DNA from: Colletes latitarsis
Taxonomy: Eukaryota; Arthropoda; Insecta; Hymenoptera; Colletidae
Length of the DNA stretch: 64,000 nucleotides
Direction: 5' to 3'
NCBI RefSeq assembly: GCF_051014445.1
Contig: NW_027488369.1
Span: 10,992,001-11,056,000 of the forward strand
The number at the start of each line of letters is the position of its first letter. The first letter of the stretch is position 1. The position numbers were made by a program, and so were the translations under genes. The notes under the pieces were generated by a model. The model did no database searches. It saw only the letters and a list, made by a program, of their open reading frames with translations, and was not told the origin of the DNA. Positions 21,401 through 35,140 of the stretch are shown piece by piece.

Positions 21401-24400
21401 CGCCGGTTATGTCTCGGGTAGGTCTGGGATTTGCCCACATCTGGCTCGTACTTTCGCTTTTTTCGCATTCTTGTTGGCCAGATCCTGGCCTCTTTCTGGT
21501 TTGGATCACGTAGTAATGCGGTACAACACCGAAACAGTCAATTAAACCTGGTTGCGATTACTATTTTAGAGGATAACGCTGGTTATGTCTCGGTTAGGTC
21601 TGGGATTTGCCCCCATCTGGCTCGTACTTTCGCGTTTTTCTCATAGTTGTTGGCCAGATCCTGGGTTTTTTCTGGTTTGGATCCCGCAGTAATGTGGTTC
21701 CACAACGAAACAGTCAATTAAACTGGTTGCGATTAATATTTTAGAGGATAACGCCGGTTATGTCTCGGGTAGGTCTGGGATTTGTCCTCATCTGACTCGT
21801 ACTTTCACGTTTTTCGCATACTTGTTGGCCAGATCCTGGCCTTTTTCTGGTTTGGATCACGTAGTAATGTGGTGCCACACTGAAACAGTCAATAGAAGCT
21901 GGTTCCGATCAGTATTTTAGAGGATAACGCTGGTTGTGTGTGAGTTAGTTCTGGTATTTGCAATCATCTGGCCCAAACATTCGCGTTTTTCACATACTTG
22001 TTGGCCAGATCCTGGGCTTTTTCTGGTTTGGATCCCGTAGTAATGTGGTTCCACAACGAAACAGTCAATTAAACCTGGTTGAGATTAATATTTTAAAGGA
22101 CAACGCCGGTTATGTCTCGGGTAGGTCTGGGACTTGCCCTCATCTGGTTCGTACTTTCACATTTTGCGCATACTTGCTGGCCAGATCCTGGCCTTTTTCT
22201 GGTCTGGATCACGTAGTAATGCAGTACCACACCGAAACAGTCAATTAAACCTGGTTGCGATTAATATTTTAGAGGATAACGCTGGTTATGTCGGGGTCAG
22301 TTCTGGTATTTGCAATCATCTGGATCATATATTCGTATTTTTCTCATCCTTGTTGGCCAGATCCTGGCCTTTCTCTGGTTTGGATCACGTAGTAATGCGG
22401 TACCACACCGAAACAGTCAATTAAACCTGGTTGCGATTAATATTTTAGGGGATAACGCCGGTTATGTCTGGCTTAGTTCTGGTATGTGCAATCATCTGGC
22501 TCATACTTTCGCATTTTTCGCATACTTGTTGGCCAGATCCTGGGTTTTGTCTGGTTTGGATCCCGTAGTAATGTGGTTCCACAACGAAACAGTCAATTAA
22601 GCCTGGTTGTGATTAATATTTTAAAGGACAACGCCGGTTATGTCTCGGGTCGGTCTGGGATTTGTCCTCATCTGGCTCGTACTTTCACGTTTTTCGCATA
22701 CTTGTTGGCCAGATCCTGGGCTTTTTCTGGTTTGGATCACGCAGTAGTGTGGTACCACACTGAAACAGTCAATTAAACCTGGTTGCGATTAATATTTTAG
22801 AGGATAACGCCGGTTATGTCTCGTATTGGTCTGGGACTTGCCCTCATCTGGTTCGTACTTTCGCTTTTTTCGCATTCTTGTTGGCCAGATCCTGGCCTCT
22901 CTCTGGTTTGGATAACGTAGTAATGCGGTACAACACCGAAACAGTCAATTAAACCTGGTTGAGATTAATATTTTAAAGGACAACGCCGGTTATGTCTCGG
23001 GTAGGTCTGGGATTTGTCCTCATCTGGCTCGTACTTTCACGTTTTTCGCATACTTGTTGGCCAGATCCTGGGCTTTTTCTGGTTTGGATCACGTAGTAGT
23101 GTGGTACCACACTGAAACAGTCAATTAAACCTGGTTGCGATTAATATTTTAGAGGATAACGCCGGTTATGTCTCGGGTAGGTCTGGGATTTGCCCACATC
23201 TGGCTCGTACTTTCGCTTTTTTCGCATTCTTGTTGGCCAGATCCTGGCCTCTTTCTGGTTTGGATCACGTAGTAATGCGGTACAACACCGAAACAGTCAA
23301 TTAAACCTGGTTGCGATTACTATTTTAGAGGATAACGCTGGTTATTTCTCGGTTAGGTCTGGGATTTGCCCCCATCTGGCTCGTACTTTCGCGTTTTTCT
23401 CATAGTTGTTGGCCAGATCCTGGGTTTTTTCTGGTTTGGATCCCGCAGTAATGTGGTTCCACAACAAAACAGTCAATTAAACCTGGTTGCGATTAATATT
23501 TTAGAGGATAACGCCGGTTATGTCTCGGTTAGGTCTGGGATTTGCCCTCATCTGGATCGCACTTTCGCAGTTTTCGCATACTTGTTAGCCAGATCCTGGC
23601 CTCTTTCTTGTTTGGATCATCGTAGCAATGCGGTACCACACCGATACAGTCAATTATTCCTTGTTTCGATAAAATATTTTAGAGGATAGCGCCGGTTATG
23701 TCTCGGTTAGGTCTGGGATTTGCCCTCATCTGGATCGTACTTTCGCATTTTTTGCATACTTGTTGGCACATACCCTGGCCTTTTTCTGGTTTGGATCACG
23801 TAGTAATGTGGTACCACACTGAAACAGTCATTAAAAGCATGTTCTGATTCGTATTTTAGAGGATAACGCTGGTTATGTCAGGCATAGTTCTGGTATTTGC
23901 AATCATCTGGCTCATACTTTCGCATTTTTCGCATACTTGTTGGCCAGATCATGGCCTTTTTCTGGTTTGGATCACGTAGTAATGCGGTACCACACCGAAA
24001 CAGTCAATTAAACCTCGTTGCGATTAATATTTTCGAGGATATCGCCGGTTATGTCTCGGTTTTTTCTGGCATTTGCCCTCATCTGGATCGTTCTTTCGCA
24101 TTTTTCGCATACTTGTAGGCCAGATCCTGGGGTTTTTCTGGTTTGGATCCCGCAGTAATGTGGTTCCACAACGTAACAGTCAATTAAACCTGGTTGCGAT
24201 TAATATTTTAGAGGATAACGCCGGTTATGTCTCGGTTAGGTCTGGGATTTGCCCTCATCTGGATCGTACTTTCGCATTTTTCGCATACTTGTTAGCCAGA
24301 TCCTGGCCTCTTTCTGGTTTGGATCATCGTAGCAATGCGGTACCAAACCGAAACAGTCAATTATACGTGGTTGCGATTAATATTTTAGGGGATAACGCCG

Positions 24401-27400
24401 GTTTTGTCTCGGTTAGGTCTGGTACTTGCCCTCATCTGGCTCGAACTTTCGCATTTTTCTCATACTTGTTGGCCAGATCCTGGGCTTTATCTGGTTTGGA
24501 TCACGTAGTAATGAGGTTCCACACCGAAACAGTCAATTAAACTGGTTGCGATTAATATTTTAGAGGATAACGCCGGTTATGTCTCGGGTGGGTCTGGGAT
24601 TTGTCCTCATCTAACTCGTACTTTCACGTTTTTCGCATACTTGTTGGCCAGATCCTGGCCTTTTTCTGGTTTGGATCACGTAGTAGTGTGGTGCCACACT
24701 GAAACAGTCATTAAAAGCATGTTCCGATTCGTATTTTAGAGGATAACGCTGGTTATGTCAGGCATAGTTCTGGTATTTGCAATCATCTGGCTCATACTTT
24801 CGAGTTTTTCTCCTAGTTTTTGGCCAGATCCTGGGTTTTTTCTGGTTTGGATCACGGAGTAATGTGGTACCACACCGAAACAGTCAATTAAACCTGGTTG
24901 CCATTAATATTTTAGAGGATAACGCCGGTTATATCTCGGTTTTTTCTGGGATTTTCCCTCATGTAGTTCGTACTTTCGCGTTTCTCGCATTCTTGTTGGC
25001 CCGATCCTGGGATTTTTCTGGTTTGGATCTCGTAGTAATGTGTTACCACACTGAAACAGTCATTAAAAGCATGTTCCGATTCGTATTTTAGAGGATAACG
25101 CTGGTTATGTCAGGCATAGTTCTGGTATTTGCAATCATCTGGCTCATACTTTCGCATTTTTCGCATACTTGTTGGCCAGATCATGGCCTTTTTCTGGTTT
25201 GGATCACGTAGTAATGCGGTACCACACCGAAACAGTCAATTAAACCTCGTTGCCATTAATATTTTAGAGGATAACGCCGGTTATGTCTCGGTTTTTTCTG
25301 GTATTTGCAATCATCTGGCTCATACTTTCGCATTTTTCGCATACTTGTTGGCCAGATCCTGGGTTTTTTCTGGTTTGGATCCCGTAGTAATGTGGTTCCA
25401 CAACGAAACAGTCAATTAAACCTGGTTGAGATTAATACTTTAGCGGATAACGCCGGTTATGTCTGGGTTAGGTCTGGTATTTGCCCTCATCTGGCGCGTA
25501 CTTTCGCATTTTTCGCAAACTTGTTGGCCAGATCCTGGGCTTTTTCTGGTTTGGATCACGTAGTAAAGTGGCACCAGACTGAAACAGTCAATTAAACCTG
25601 GTTGCGAATAATATTTTAGAGGATAACGCCGGTTATGTCTGGGTTAGTTCTGGTATTTGCCCTCATCTGGCGCGTACTTTCGCATTTTGCGCATACTTGA
25701 TGGCCAGATCCTGGCCTTTTTCTGGTCTGGATCACGTAGTAATGCAGTACCACACCAATACTGTCAATTAAACCTGGTTGCGATTAATAGTTTAGAGGAT
25801 AACGCTGGTTATGTCTGGGTTAGTTCTGGTATATCGAATCATCTGGATCGTTCTTTCGCATTTTTCGAATACTTGTTTGCCAGATCCTGGGTTTTTTCTG
25901 GTTTGGATCCCGCAGTAATGTGGTTCCACAACGAAACAGTCAATTAAACCTGGTTGCGATTAATATTTTAGAGGATAACGCCGGTTATGTCTCGGTTAGG
26001 TCTGGGATTTGCCCTCATCTGGATCGTACTTTCGCATTTTTCGCATACTTGTTAGCCAGATCCTGGCCTCTTTCTGGTTTGGATCATCGTAGCAATGCGG
26101 TACCAAACCGAAACAGTCAATTATACCTGGTTGCGATTAATATTTTAGGGGATAACGCCAGTTTTGTCTGGGTTAGGTCTGGTACTTGCCCTCATCTGGC
26201 TCGAACTTTCGCATTTTTCTCATACTTGTTGGCCAGATCCTGGGCTTTATCTGGTTTGGATCACGTAGTAATGAGGTTCCACACCGAAACAGTCAATTAA
26301 ACTGGTTGCGATTAATATTTTAGAGGATAACGCCGGTTATGTCTCGGGTAGGTCTGGGATTTGTCCTCATCTGACTCGTACTTTCACGTTTTTCGCATAC
26401 TTGTTGGCCAGATCCTGGCCTTTTTCTGGTTTGGATCACGTAGTAATGTGGTGCCACACTGAAACAGTCATTAAAAGCATGTTCCGATTCGTATTTTAGA
26501 GGATAACGCTGGTTATGTAAGGCATAGTTCTGGTATTTGCAATCATCTGGCTCATACTTTCGCATTTTCCGCATACTTGTTGGCCAGATCATGGCCTTTT
26601 TCTGGTTTGGATCACGTAGTAATGCGGTACCACACCGAAACAGTCAATTAAACCTGGTTGCGATTAATATTTTAGCGGATATCGCCGGTTATGTCTGGGA
26701 TAGGTCTGGTATTTGCCCTCATCTGGCGCGTACTTTCGCATTTTTCGCAAACTTGTTGGCCAGATCCTGGGCTTTTTCTGGTTTGGATCACGTAGTAAAG
26801 TGGCACCAGACTGAAACTGTCAATTAAACCTGGTTGCGAATAATATTTTAGAGGATAACGCTGGTTATGTCTGGGATAGTTCTGGTATTTGCAATCATCT
26901 GGCTCATACTTTCGGGTTTTTCTCCTAGTTGTTGGCCAGATCCTGGGTTTTTTCTGGTTTGGATCACGTAGTAGTGCGGCTCCACAGCAAAACAGTCAAT
27001 TAAACCTGGTTGCGATTAATATTTTAGAGGATAACGCCGGTTATGTCAGGCATAATTCTGGTATTTGCAATCATCTGGCTCATACTTTCGCAATTTTCGC
27101 ATACTTGTTGGCCAGATCATGGCCTTTTTCTGGTTTGGATCATCGTAGCAATGCGGTACAACACCGAAACAGTCAATTATACCTGGCTGCGATTAATATT
27201 TTAGATGATAACGCTGGTTATGTCAGGGTTAGTTCTGGTATTTGCAATCATCTGGATCATATATTCGCATTTTTCTCATCCTTGTTGGCCAGATCCTGGC
27301 CTTTCTCTGGTTTGGATCACGTAGTAATGCGGTACCACACCGAAACAGTCAATTAAACCTGGTTGCGATTAATATTTTAGGGGATAACGCCGGTTATGTC

Positions 27401-27448
27401 TGGGTTAGTTCTGGTATTTGCAATCATCTGGCTCATACTTTCGCGTTT
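15416..27448. repeat. Long HOR block, copy 2 (about 12.0 kb, 68 monomers)
   Basis: This is the tandem second copy of 2908-15415. The offset to copy 1 is 12506 up to about 17550, 11977 to about 19690, 11803 to about 21000, and 11979 from there to the end. Between these steps the copies differ by only scattered single bases. The last 50 or so bases (to about 27448) repeat the start of the block, and then the sequence switches to a different monomer with CGCGTTTTTCGCACAC. Confidence 0.9.
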
Positions 27449-28700
27449 TTCGCACACTTGTTGGCCAGAGCCTGGCCCTTTTCTGGTTTGGATCACGTAG
27501 TAATGTGGTTCCACAAAGAAACAGTTAATTAAACCTGGTTGAGATTAATATTTTAAAGGATAACGCCGGTTATGTCTCGGGTAGGTCTGGGATTTGTCCT
27601 CATCTGGCTCATACTTTCGCGTTTTTCGCACACTTGTAGGCCAGACCCTCGCCCTTTTCTGGTTTGGATCACGTAGTAATGCGGTAAAACACCGAAACAG
27701 TCAATTAAACCTGGTTGCGATTAATATTTTAGCGGATATCGCCGGTTATGTCTCGGTTAGGTCTGGTACTTGCCCTCATCTGGCTCGAACTTTCGCATTT
27801 TTCGCATACTTGTTGGCCAGATCCTGGGTTTTTTCTGGTTTGGATCACGTAGTAGTGCGGCTCCACAGCAAAACAGTCAATTAAACCTGGTTGCGATTAA
27901 CATTTTAGAGGATAACGCCGGTTATGTCAGGCATAATTCTGGTATTTGCAATCATCTGGCTCATACTTTCGCAATTTTCGCATACTTGTTGGCCAGATCA
28001 TGGCCTTTTTCTGGTTTGGATCATCGTAGCAATGCGGTACAACACCGAAACAGTCAATTATACCTGGCTGCGATTAATATTTTAGATGATAACGCTGGTT
28101 ATGTCAGGGTTAGTTCTGGTATTTGCAATCATCTGGATCATATATTCGCATTTTTCTCATCCTTGTTGGCCAGATCCTGGCCTTTCTCTGGTTTGGATCA
28201 CGTAGTAATGCGGTACCACACCGAAACAGTCAATTAAACCTGGTTGCGATTAATATTTTAGGGGATAACGCCGGTTATGTCTGGGTTAGTTCTGGTATTT
28301 GCAATCATCTGGCTCATACTTTCGCGTTTTTCGCACAGTTGTTGGCCAGAGCCTGGCCCTTTTCTGGTTTGGATCACGTAGTAATGTGGTTCCACAAAGG
28401 AACAGTCAATTAAACCTGGTTGAGATTAATATTTTAAAGGATAACGCCGGTTATGTCTCGGGTAGGTCTGGGATTTGTCCTCATCTGGCTCATACTTTCG
28501 CGTTTTTCGCACACTTGTAGGCCAGACCCTCGCCCTTTTCTGGTTTGGATCACGTAGTAATGCGGTAAAACACCGAAGCAGTCAATTAAACTTGGTTGCG
28601 ATTAATATTTTAGCGGATATCGCCGGTTATGTCTCGGTTAGGTCTGGTACTTGCCCTCATCTGGCTCGAACTTTCGCATTTTTCGCATACTTGTTGGCCA
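26940..28700. repeat. 5-monomer higher-order repeat, two copies of 881 bp
   Basis: Bases of about 26940-27820 recur at about 27821-28700 with an offset of 881 bp (5 x 176 plus 1). The shared odd variants are GTAGTGCGGCTCCACAGC, GGCATAATTCTGG, TAGATGATAACGC and AGAGCCTGGCCC. The first copy overlaps the end of the long HOR block, so the 5-mer formed at the boundary of that block. Confidence 0.87.
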
Positions 28701-29499
28701 GATCCTGGGTTTTTTCTGGTTTGGATCACGTAGTAATGTGGTACCACACTGAAACAGTCAATTAAACCTGGTTGCGATTAATATTTTAGAGGATAACGCC
28801 GGTTATGTCTCGGGTAGGTCTGGGATTTTCCCTCATCTGGCTCGCACTTTCGCATTTTTCGCATTCCTGTTGGCCCGATCCTGGGCTTTTCCTGGTTTGG
28901 ATTACGTAGTAATGTGGTACCAAACTGAAACAGTCATTAAAAGCATGTTCCGATTCGTATTTTAGAGGATAACGCTGGTTATGTCAGGGTTAGTTCTGGT
29001 ATTTGCAATCATCTGGCTCATATATTCGCGTTTTTCGCATACTTGTTGGCCAGATCCTGGGCTTTTTCTGGTTTGGATCACGTAGTAATGTGGTACCACA
29101 CTGAAACAGTCAATAGAAGCTGGTTCCGACAAGTATCTTAGAGGATAACGCTGGTTACGTCTGGGTTAGTTCTGGTATTTGCAATCATCTGGCTCATATA
29201 TTCGCGTTTTTCGCATACTTGTTGGCCAGATCCTGGGCTTTTTCTGGTTTGGATCACGTAGTAATGTGGTACCACACTGAAACAGTCAATAAAAGCATGT
29301 TCCGATTCGTATTTTAGAGGATAACGCTGGTTATGTCAGGGTTAGTTCTGGTATTTGCAATCATCTGGCACATACTTTCGCGTTTTTCGCATACTTGTTG
29401 GCCAGATCCTGGGCTTTTCCTGGTTTGGATCACGTAGTAATGTGGTACCAAACTGAAACAGTCATTAAAAGCATGTTCCGATTCGTATTTTAGAGGATA
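28701..29499. repeat. Satellite stretch with mixed linker classes
   Basis: Ordinary monomers in which the part after GAAACAGTCA alternates between the AATTAAACCTGG, TTAAAAGCATG and ATAGAAGCTGG classes. Pairs of monomers are similar but I see no longer period here. Confidence 0.7.
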
Positions 29500-32400
29500 A
29501 CGCTGGTTATGTCTGGGTTAGGTCTGGTATTTGCCCTCATCTGTCGCGTTCTTTCGCATTTTTCGCATACTTGTTGGCCAGATCCTGGGCTTTTTCTGGT
29601 TTGGATCACGTAGTAAAGTTGCACCAGACTCAAACAGTCAATTAAACCTGGTTGCGAATAATATTTTAGAGGATAACGCCGGTTATGTCTGGGTTAGGTC
29701 TGGGATTTTCCCTGATCTGGCTCGTACTTTCGCATTTTTCGCATACTTGTTGGCCAGATCCTGGCCCTTTTCTGGTTTGGATCACGTAGTAATGTGGTTC
29801 CACAAAGAAACAGTCAATTAAACCTGGTTGAGATTAATATTTTAAAGGATAACGCCGGTTATGTCTCGGGTAGGTCTGGGATTTGTCCTCATCTGGCTCG
29901 TACTTTCGCATTTTTCGCATACTTGTTGGCCAGATCCTGGCCTTTTTCTGGTTTGGATCACGTAGTAATGCGTCACCACACCGAAACAGTCACTTAAACC
30001 TGCTTGCGATTAATATTTTAGAGGATAACGCCGGTTATGTCTCGGTTTTTTCTGGGATTTGCCCTCATCTGGATCATATATTCGCATTTTTCGCATACTT
30101 GTTGGCCAGATCCTGGGTTTTTTCTGGTTTGGATCCCGTAGTAATGTGGTTCCACAACGAAACAGTCAATTAAACCTGGTTGAGATTAATATTTTAGAGG
30201 ATAACGCCAGTTATGTCTCAGGTAGGTCTGGGATTTGTCCTCATCTGGCTCGTACTTTCACGTTTTTCGCATACTTGTTGGCCAGATCCTGGCCTTTTTC
30301 TGGTTTGGATCACGTAGTAATGTGGTACCACACTGAAACAGTCAATAGAAGCTGGTTCCGATCAGTATTTTAGAGGATAACGCTGGTTATGTCTGGGTTA
30401 GTTCTGGTATTTGCAATCATCTAGCTCATACATTCGCGTTTTTCGCATACTTGTTGGCCAGATCCTGGGCTTTTTCTGGTTTGGATCACGTAGTAATGTG
30501 GTACCACACTGATACAGTCAATTGAACCTGGATGCGATTAATATTTAAGAGGATAACGCCGGTTATGTCTCGGCTAGGTCTGGGATTTGCCCTCATCTGG
30601 CTCGGACTTTCGCATTTTTCGCATACATGTTGGCCAGACCCTGGCCCTTTTCTGGTTTGGATCACGTCGTAATGTGGTACCACACTGAAACAGTCAATAG
30701 AAGCTGGTTCCGATATGTATTTTAGAGGATAACGCTGGTTATGTCTGTGTTAGTTCTGGTATTTGCAATCATCTGGCTCATACTTACGCGTTTTTCGCAC
30801 ACTTGTTGGTCAGACCCTGGCCCTTTTCTGGTTTGGATCACGTAGTAATGTGGTACCACACTGAGACAGTCAATACAAGCTGGTTCCGATAAGTGGTTTA
30901 GAGGATAACGCTGGTTATGTCTGGGTTAGTTCTGGTATTTGCAATCATCTGGCTCATACTTTCGCGTTTTTCTCACAGTTGTTGGCCAGATCCTGGGATT
31001 TTTCTGGTTTGGATCCCGTAGTAATGTGGTTCCACACCGAAACAGTCAATTGAACCTGGTTGAGATTAATATTTTCGAGGATAACGCCAGTTATGTCTCG
31101 GTTAGGTCTGGTATTTGCCCTCATCTGGCTCGGACTATCGCATTTTTCGCATACTTGTTAGCCAGATCCTGGCCTTCTTCTGGCTTGGACCACGTAGTAA
31201 AGTGGTACCAGACTGAAACAGTCAATTAAACCTGGTTGCGAATAACATTTTAGAGGATAGCGCCAGTTATGTCTCAGGTAGGTCTGGGATTTGTCCTCAT
31301 CTGGCTCGTACTTTCATGTTTTTCGCATACTTGTTGGCCAGATCCTGGCCTTTTTCTGGTTTGGATCACGTAGTAATGTGGTACCACACTGAAACAGTCA
31401 ATAGAAGCTGGTTCCGATCAGTATTTTAGAGGATAACGGTGGTTATGTCTGGGTTAGTTCTGGTATTTGCAATCATCTAGCTCATACATTCGCGTTTTTC
31501 GCATTCTTGTTGGCCAGATCCTGGCCTCTCTCTGGTTTGGATCACGTAGTAATGTGGTACCACACTGAAACAGTGAATAGAAGCTGGTTCCTATAAGTAT
31601 TTTAGAGGATAACGCTGGTTATGTCTGGGTTAGTTCTGGTATTTGCTATCATCTGGCTCATACTTACGCGTTTTTCGCACACTTGTTGGCGAGACCCTGG
31701 CCCATTTCTGGTTTGGATCACGTAGTAATGTGGTACCACACTGAGACAGTCAATACAAGCTGGTTCCGATAAGTATTTTAGAGGATAACGCTGGTTATGT
31801 CTGGGTTAGTTCTGGTATTTGCAATCATCTGGCTCATACTTTCGCGCTTTTCGCATACTTGTTGGCCAGATCCTGGGCTTTTTCTGGTTTGGATCACGTA
31901 GTAATGTGGTTCCACAACGAAACAGTCAATTAAACCTGGTTGAGAATAATATTTTAGCTGATAACGCCGGTTATGTCTGGGTTAGGTCTGGTATTTGCCC
32001 TCATCTGGCGCGTTCTTTCGCATTTTTCGCATACTTGTTGGCCAGATCCTGGGCTTTTTCTGGTTTGGATCACGTAGTAAAGTTGCACCAGACTCAAACA
32101 GTCAATTAAACCTGGTTGCGAATAATATTTTAGAGGATAACGCCGGTTATGTCTGGGTTTGGTCTGGGATTTTCCCTCATCTGGCTCGTACTTTCGCATT
32201 TTTCGCATACTTGTTGGCCAGATCCTGGCCCTTTTCCGGTTTGGATCACGTAGTAATGTGGTTCCACAAAGAAACAGTCAATTAAACCTGGTTGAGATTA
32301 ATATTTTAAAGGATAACGCCGGTTATGTCTCGCGTAGGTCTGGGATTTGTCCTCATCTGGCTCGTACTTTCGCATTTTTCGCATACTTGTTGGCCAGATC

Positions 32401-32975
32401 CTGGCCTTTTTCTGGTTTGGATCACGTAGTAATGCGTCACCACACCGAAACAGTCAATTAAACCTGCTTGCGATTAATATTTTAGAGGATAACGCCGGTT
32501 ATGTCTCGGTTTTTTCTGGGATTTGCCCTCATCTGGATCATATATTCGCATTTTTCGCATACTTGTTGGCCAGATCCTGGGTTTTTTCTGGTTTGGATCC
32601 CGTAGTAATGTGGTTCCACAACGAAACAGTCAATTAAACCTGGTTGAGATTAATATTTTAGAGGATAACGCCAGTTATGTCTCAGGTAGGTCTGGGATTT
32701 GTCCTCATCTGGCTCGTAGTTTCACGTTTTTCGCATACTTGTTGGCCAGATCCTGGCCTTTTTCTGGTTTGGATCACGTAGTAATGTGGTACCACACTGA
32801 AACAGTCAATAGAAGCTGGTTCCGATCAGTATTATAGAGGATAACGGTGGTTATGTCTGGGTTAGTTCTGGTATTTGCAATCATCTAGCTCATACATTCG
32901 CGTTTTTCGCATACTTGTTGGCCAGATCCTGGGCTTTTTCTGGTTTGGATCACGTAGTAATGTGGTACCACACTG
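29500..32975. repeat. Region with a 1-kb duplication at 2464-bp offset
   Basis: About six monomers at 29500-30500 recur at 31960-32975 with an offset of 2464 bp (exactly 14 x 176). The marker is a run of unusual variants: AAAGTTGCACCAGACTC, then GTAATGCGTCACCAC, then a CTCGGTTTTTTCTGG monomer. The monomers between (30510-31960) are mixed classes. Confidence 0.82.
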
Positions 32976-35140
32976 AAACAGTCAATTAAACCTGGTTGCG
33001 ATTAATATTTTAGAGGATAACGCCGGTTATGTCTCGGGTAGGTCTGGGATTTGCCCACATCTGGCTCGTACTTTCGCTTTTTTCTTATTCTTGTTGGCCA
33101 GATCCTGGCCTCTCTCTGGTTTGGATCACGTAGTAATGCGGTACAACACCGAAACAGTCAATTAAACCTGGTTGCGATTAATATTTTAGAGGATAACGCT
33201 GGTTATGTCTCGGTTAGGTCTGGGATTTGCCCCCATCTGGCTCGTACTTTCGCGTTTTTCTCATAGTTGTTGGCCAGATCCTGGGTTTTTTCTGGTTTGG
33301 ATCCCGTAGTAATGTGGTTCCACACCGAAACAGTCAATTGAACCTGGTTGTGATTAATATTTTAGAGGATAACGCCGGTTATGTCTCGGTTAGGTCTGGT
33401 ATTCGCCCTCATCTGGCTCGGACATTCCCATTTTTCGCATACTTGTTGGCCAGACCCTGGCCCTTTTCTGGTTTGGATCACGTAGTAATGTGGTACCACA
33501 CTGAAACAGTGAATAGAAGCTGGTTCCTATAAGTATTTTAGAGGATAACGCTGGTCATGTCTGAGTTAGCTCTGGTATTTGCTATCATCTGGCTCATACA
33601 TTCGCGTCTTTCGCATACTTGTTGGCCAGATCCTGGGCTTTTTCTGATTTGGATCCCGTAGTAATGTGGTACCACACTGAAACAGTCAATAAAAGCAGGT
33701 TCCGATTAGTATTTTAGGGGATAACGCTGGTTATGTCTGTGTTAGTTCTGGTATTTGCAATCATCTGGCTCATACTTACGCGTTTTTCGCACACTTGTTG
33801 GCCAGACCCTGGCCCTTTTCTGGTTTGGATCACGTAGTAATGTGGTACCACACTGAAACAGTCAATACAAGCTGGTTCCGATAAGTATTTTAGAGGATAA
33901 CGCTGGTTATGTCTGGGTTAGTTCTGGTATTTGCAATCATCTGGCTCATACTTTCGCGTTTTTCTCATAGTTGTTGGCCAGATCCTGGGTTTTTTCTGGT
34001 TTGGATCCCGTAGTAATGTGGTTCCACACCGAAACAGTCAATTGAACCTGGTTGCGATTAATATTTTCGAGGATAACGCCAGTTATGTCTCGGTTAGGTC
34101 TGGTATTTGCCCTCATCTGGCTCGGACTATCGCATTTTTCGCATACTTGTTAGCCAGATCCTGGCCTTCTTCTGTTTTGGACCACGTAGTAAAGTGGTAC
34201 CTGACTGAAACAGTCAATTAAACCTGGTTGCGAATAACATTTTAGAGGATAACGCCAGTTATGTCTCAGGTAGGTCTGGGACTTGTCCTCATCTGGCTCG
34301 TACTTTCACGTTTTTCGCATACTTGTTGGCCAGATCCTGGCCTTTTTCTGGTTTGGATCAGGTAGTAATGTGGTACCACACTGAAACAGTCAATAGAAGC
34401 TGGTTCCGATCAGTATCTTAGAGGATAACGGTGGTTATGTCTGGGTTAGTTCTGGTATTTGCAATCATCTAGCTCATACATTCGCGTTTTTCGCATACTT
34501 GTTGGCCAGATCCTGGGCTTTTTCTGGTTTGGATCACGTGGTAATGTGGTACCACACTGAAACAGTCAATTAAACCTGGTTGCGATTAATATTTTAGAGG
34601 ATAACGCCGGTTATGTCTCGGGTAGGTCTGGGATTTGCCCACATCTGGCTCGTACTTTCACTTTTTTCGCATTCTTGTTGGCCAGATCCTGGCCTCTCTC
34701 TGGTTTGGATCACGTAGTAATGCGGTACACCACCGAAACAGTCAATTAAACCTGGTTGCGATTAATATTTTAGAGGATAACGCTGGTTATGTCTCGGTTA
34801 GGTCTGGGATTTGCCCCCATCTGGCTCGTACTTTCGCGTTTTTCTCATAGTTGTTGGCCAGATCCTGGGTTTTTTCTGGTTTGGATCCCGTAGTAATGTG
34901 GTTCCACACCGAAACAGTCAATTGAACCTGGTTGCGATTAATATTTTAGAGGATAACGCCGGTTATGTCTCGGTTAGGTCTGGTATTTGCCCTCATCTGG
35001 CTCGGACATTCCCATTTTTCGCATACTTGTTGGCCAGACCCTGGCCCTTTTCTGGGTTGGATCACGTAGTAATGTGGTACCACACTGAAACAGTGAATAG
35101 AAGCTGGTTCCTATAAGTATTTTAGAGGATAACGCTGGTT
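32690..35140. repeat. Duplication at 1584-bp offset
   Basis: About 32690-33550 corresponds to about 34270-35140 at 1584 bp (exactly 9 x 176). Shared markers are ATAACGGTGGTTATG, CATCTAGCTCATACATTC and CAGTGAATAGAAGC. Confidence 0.8.
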
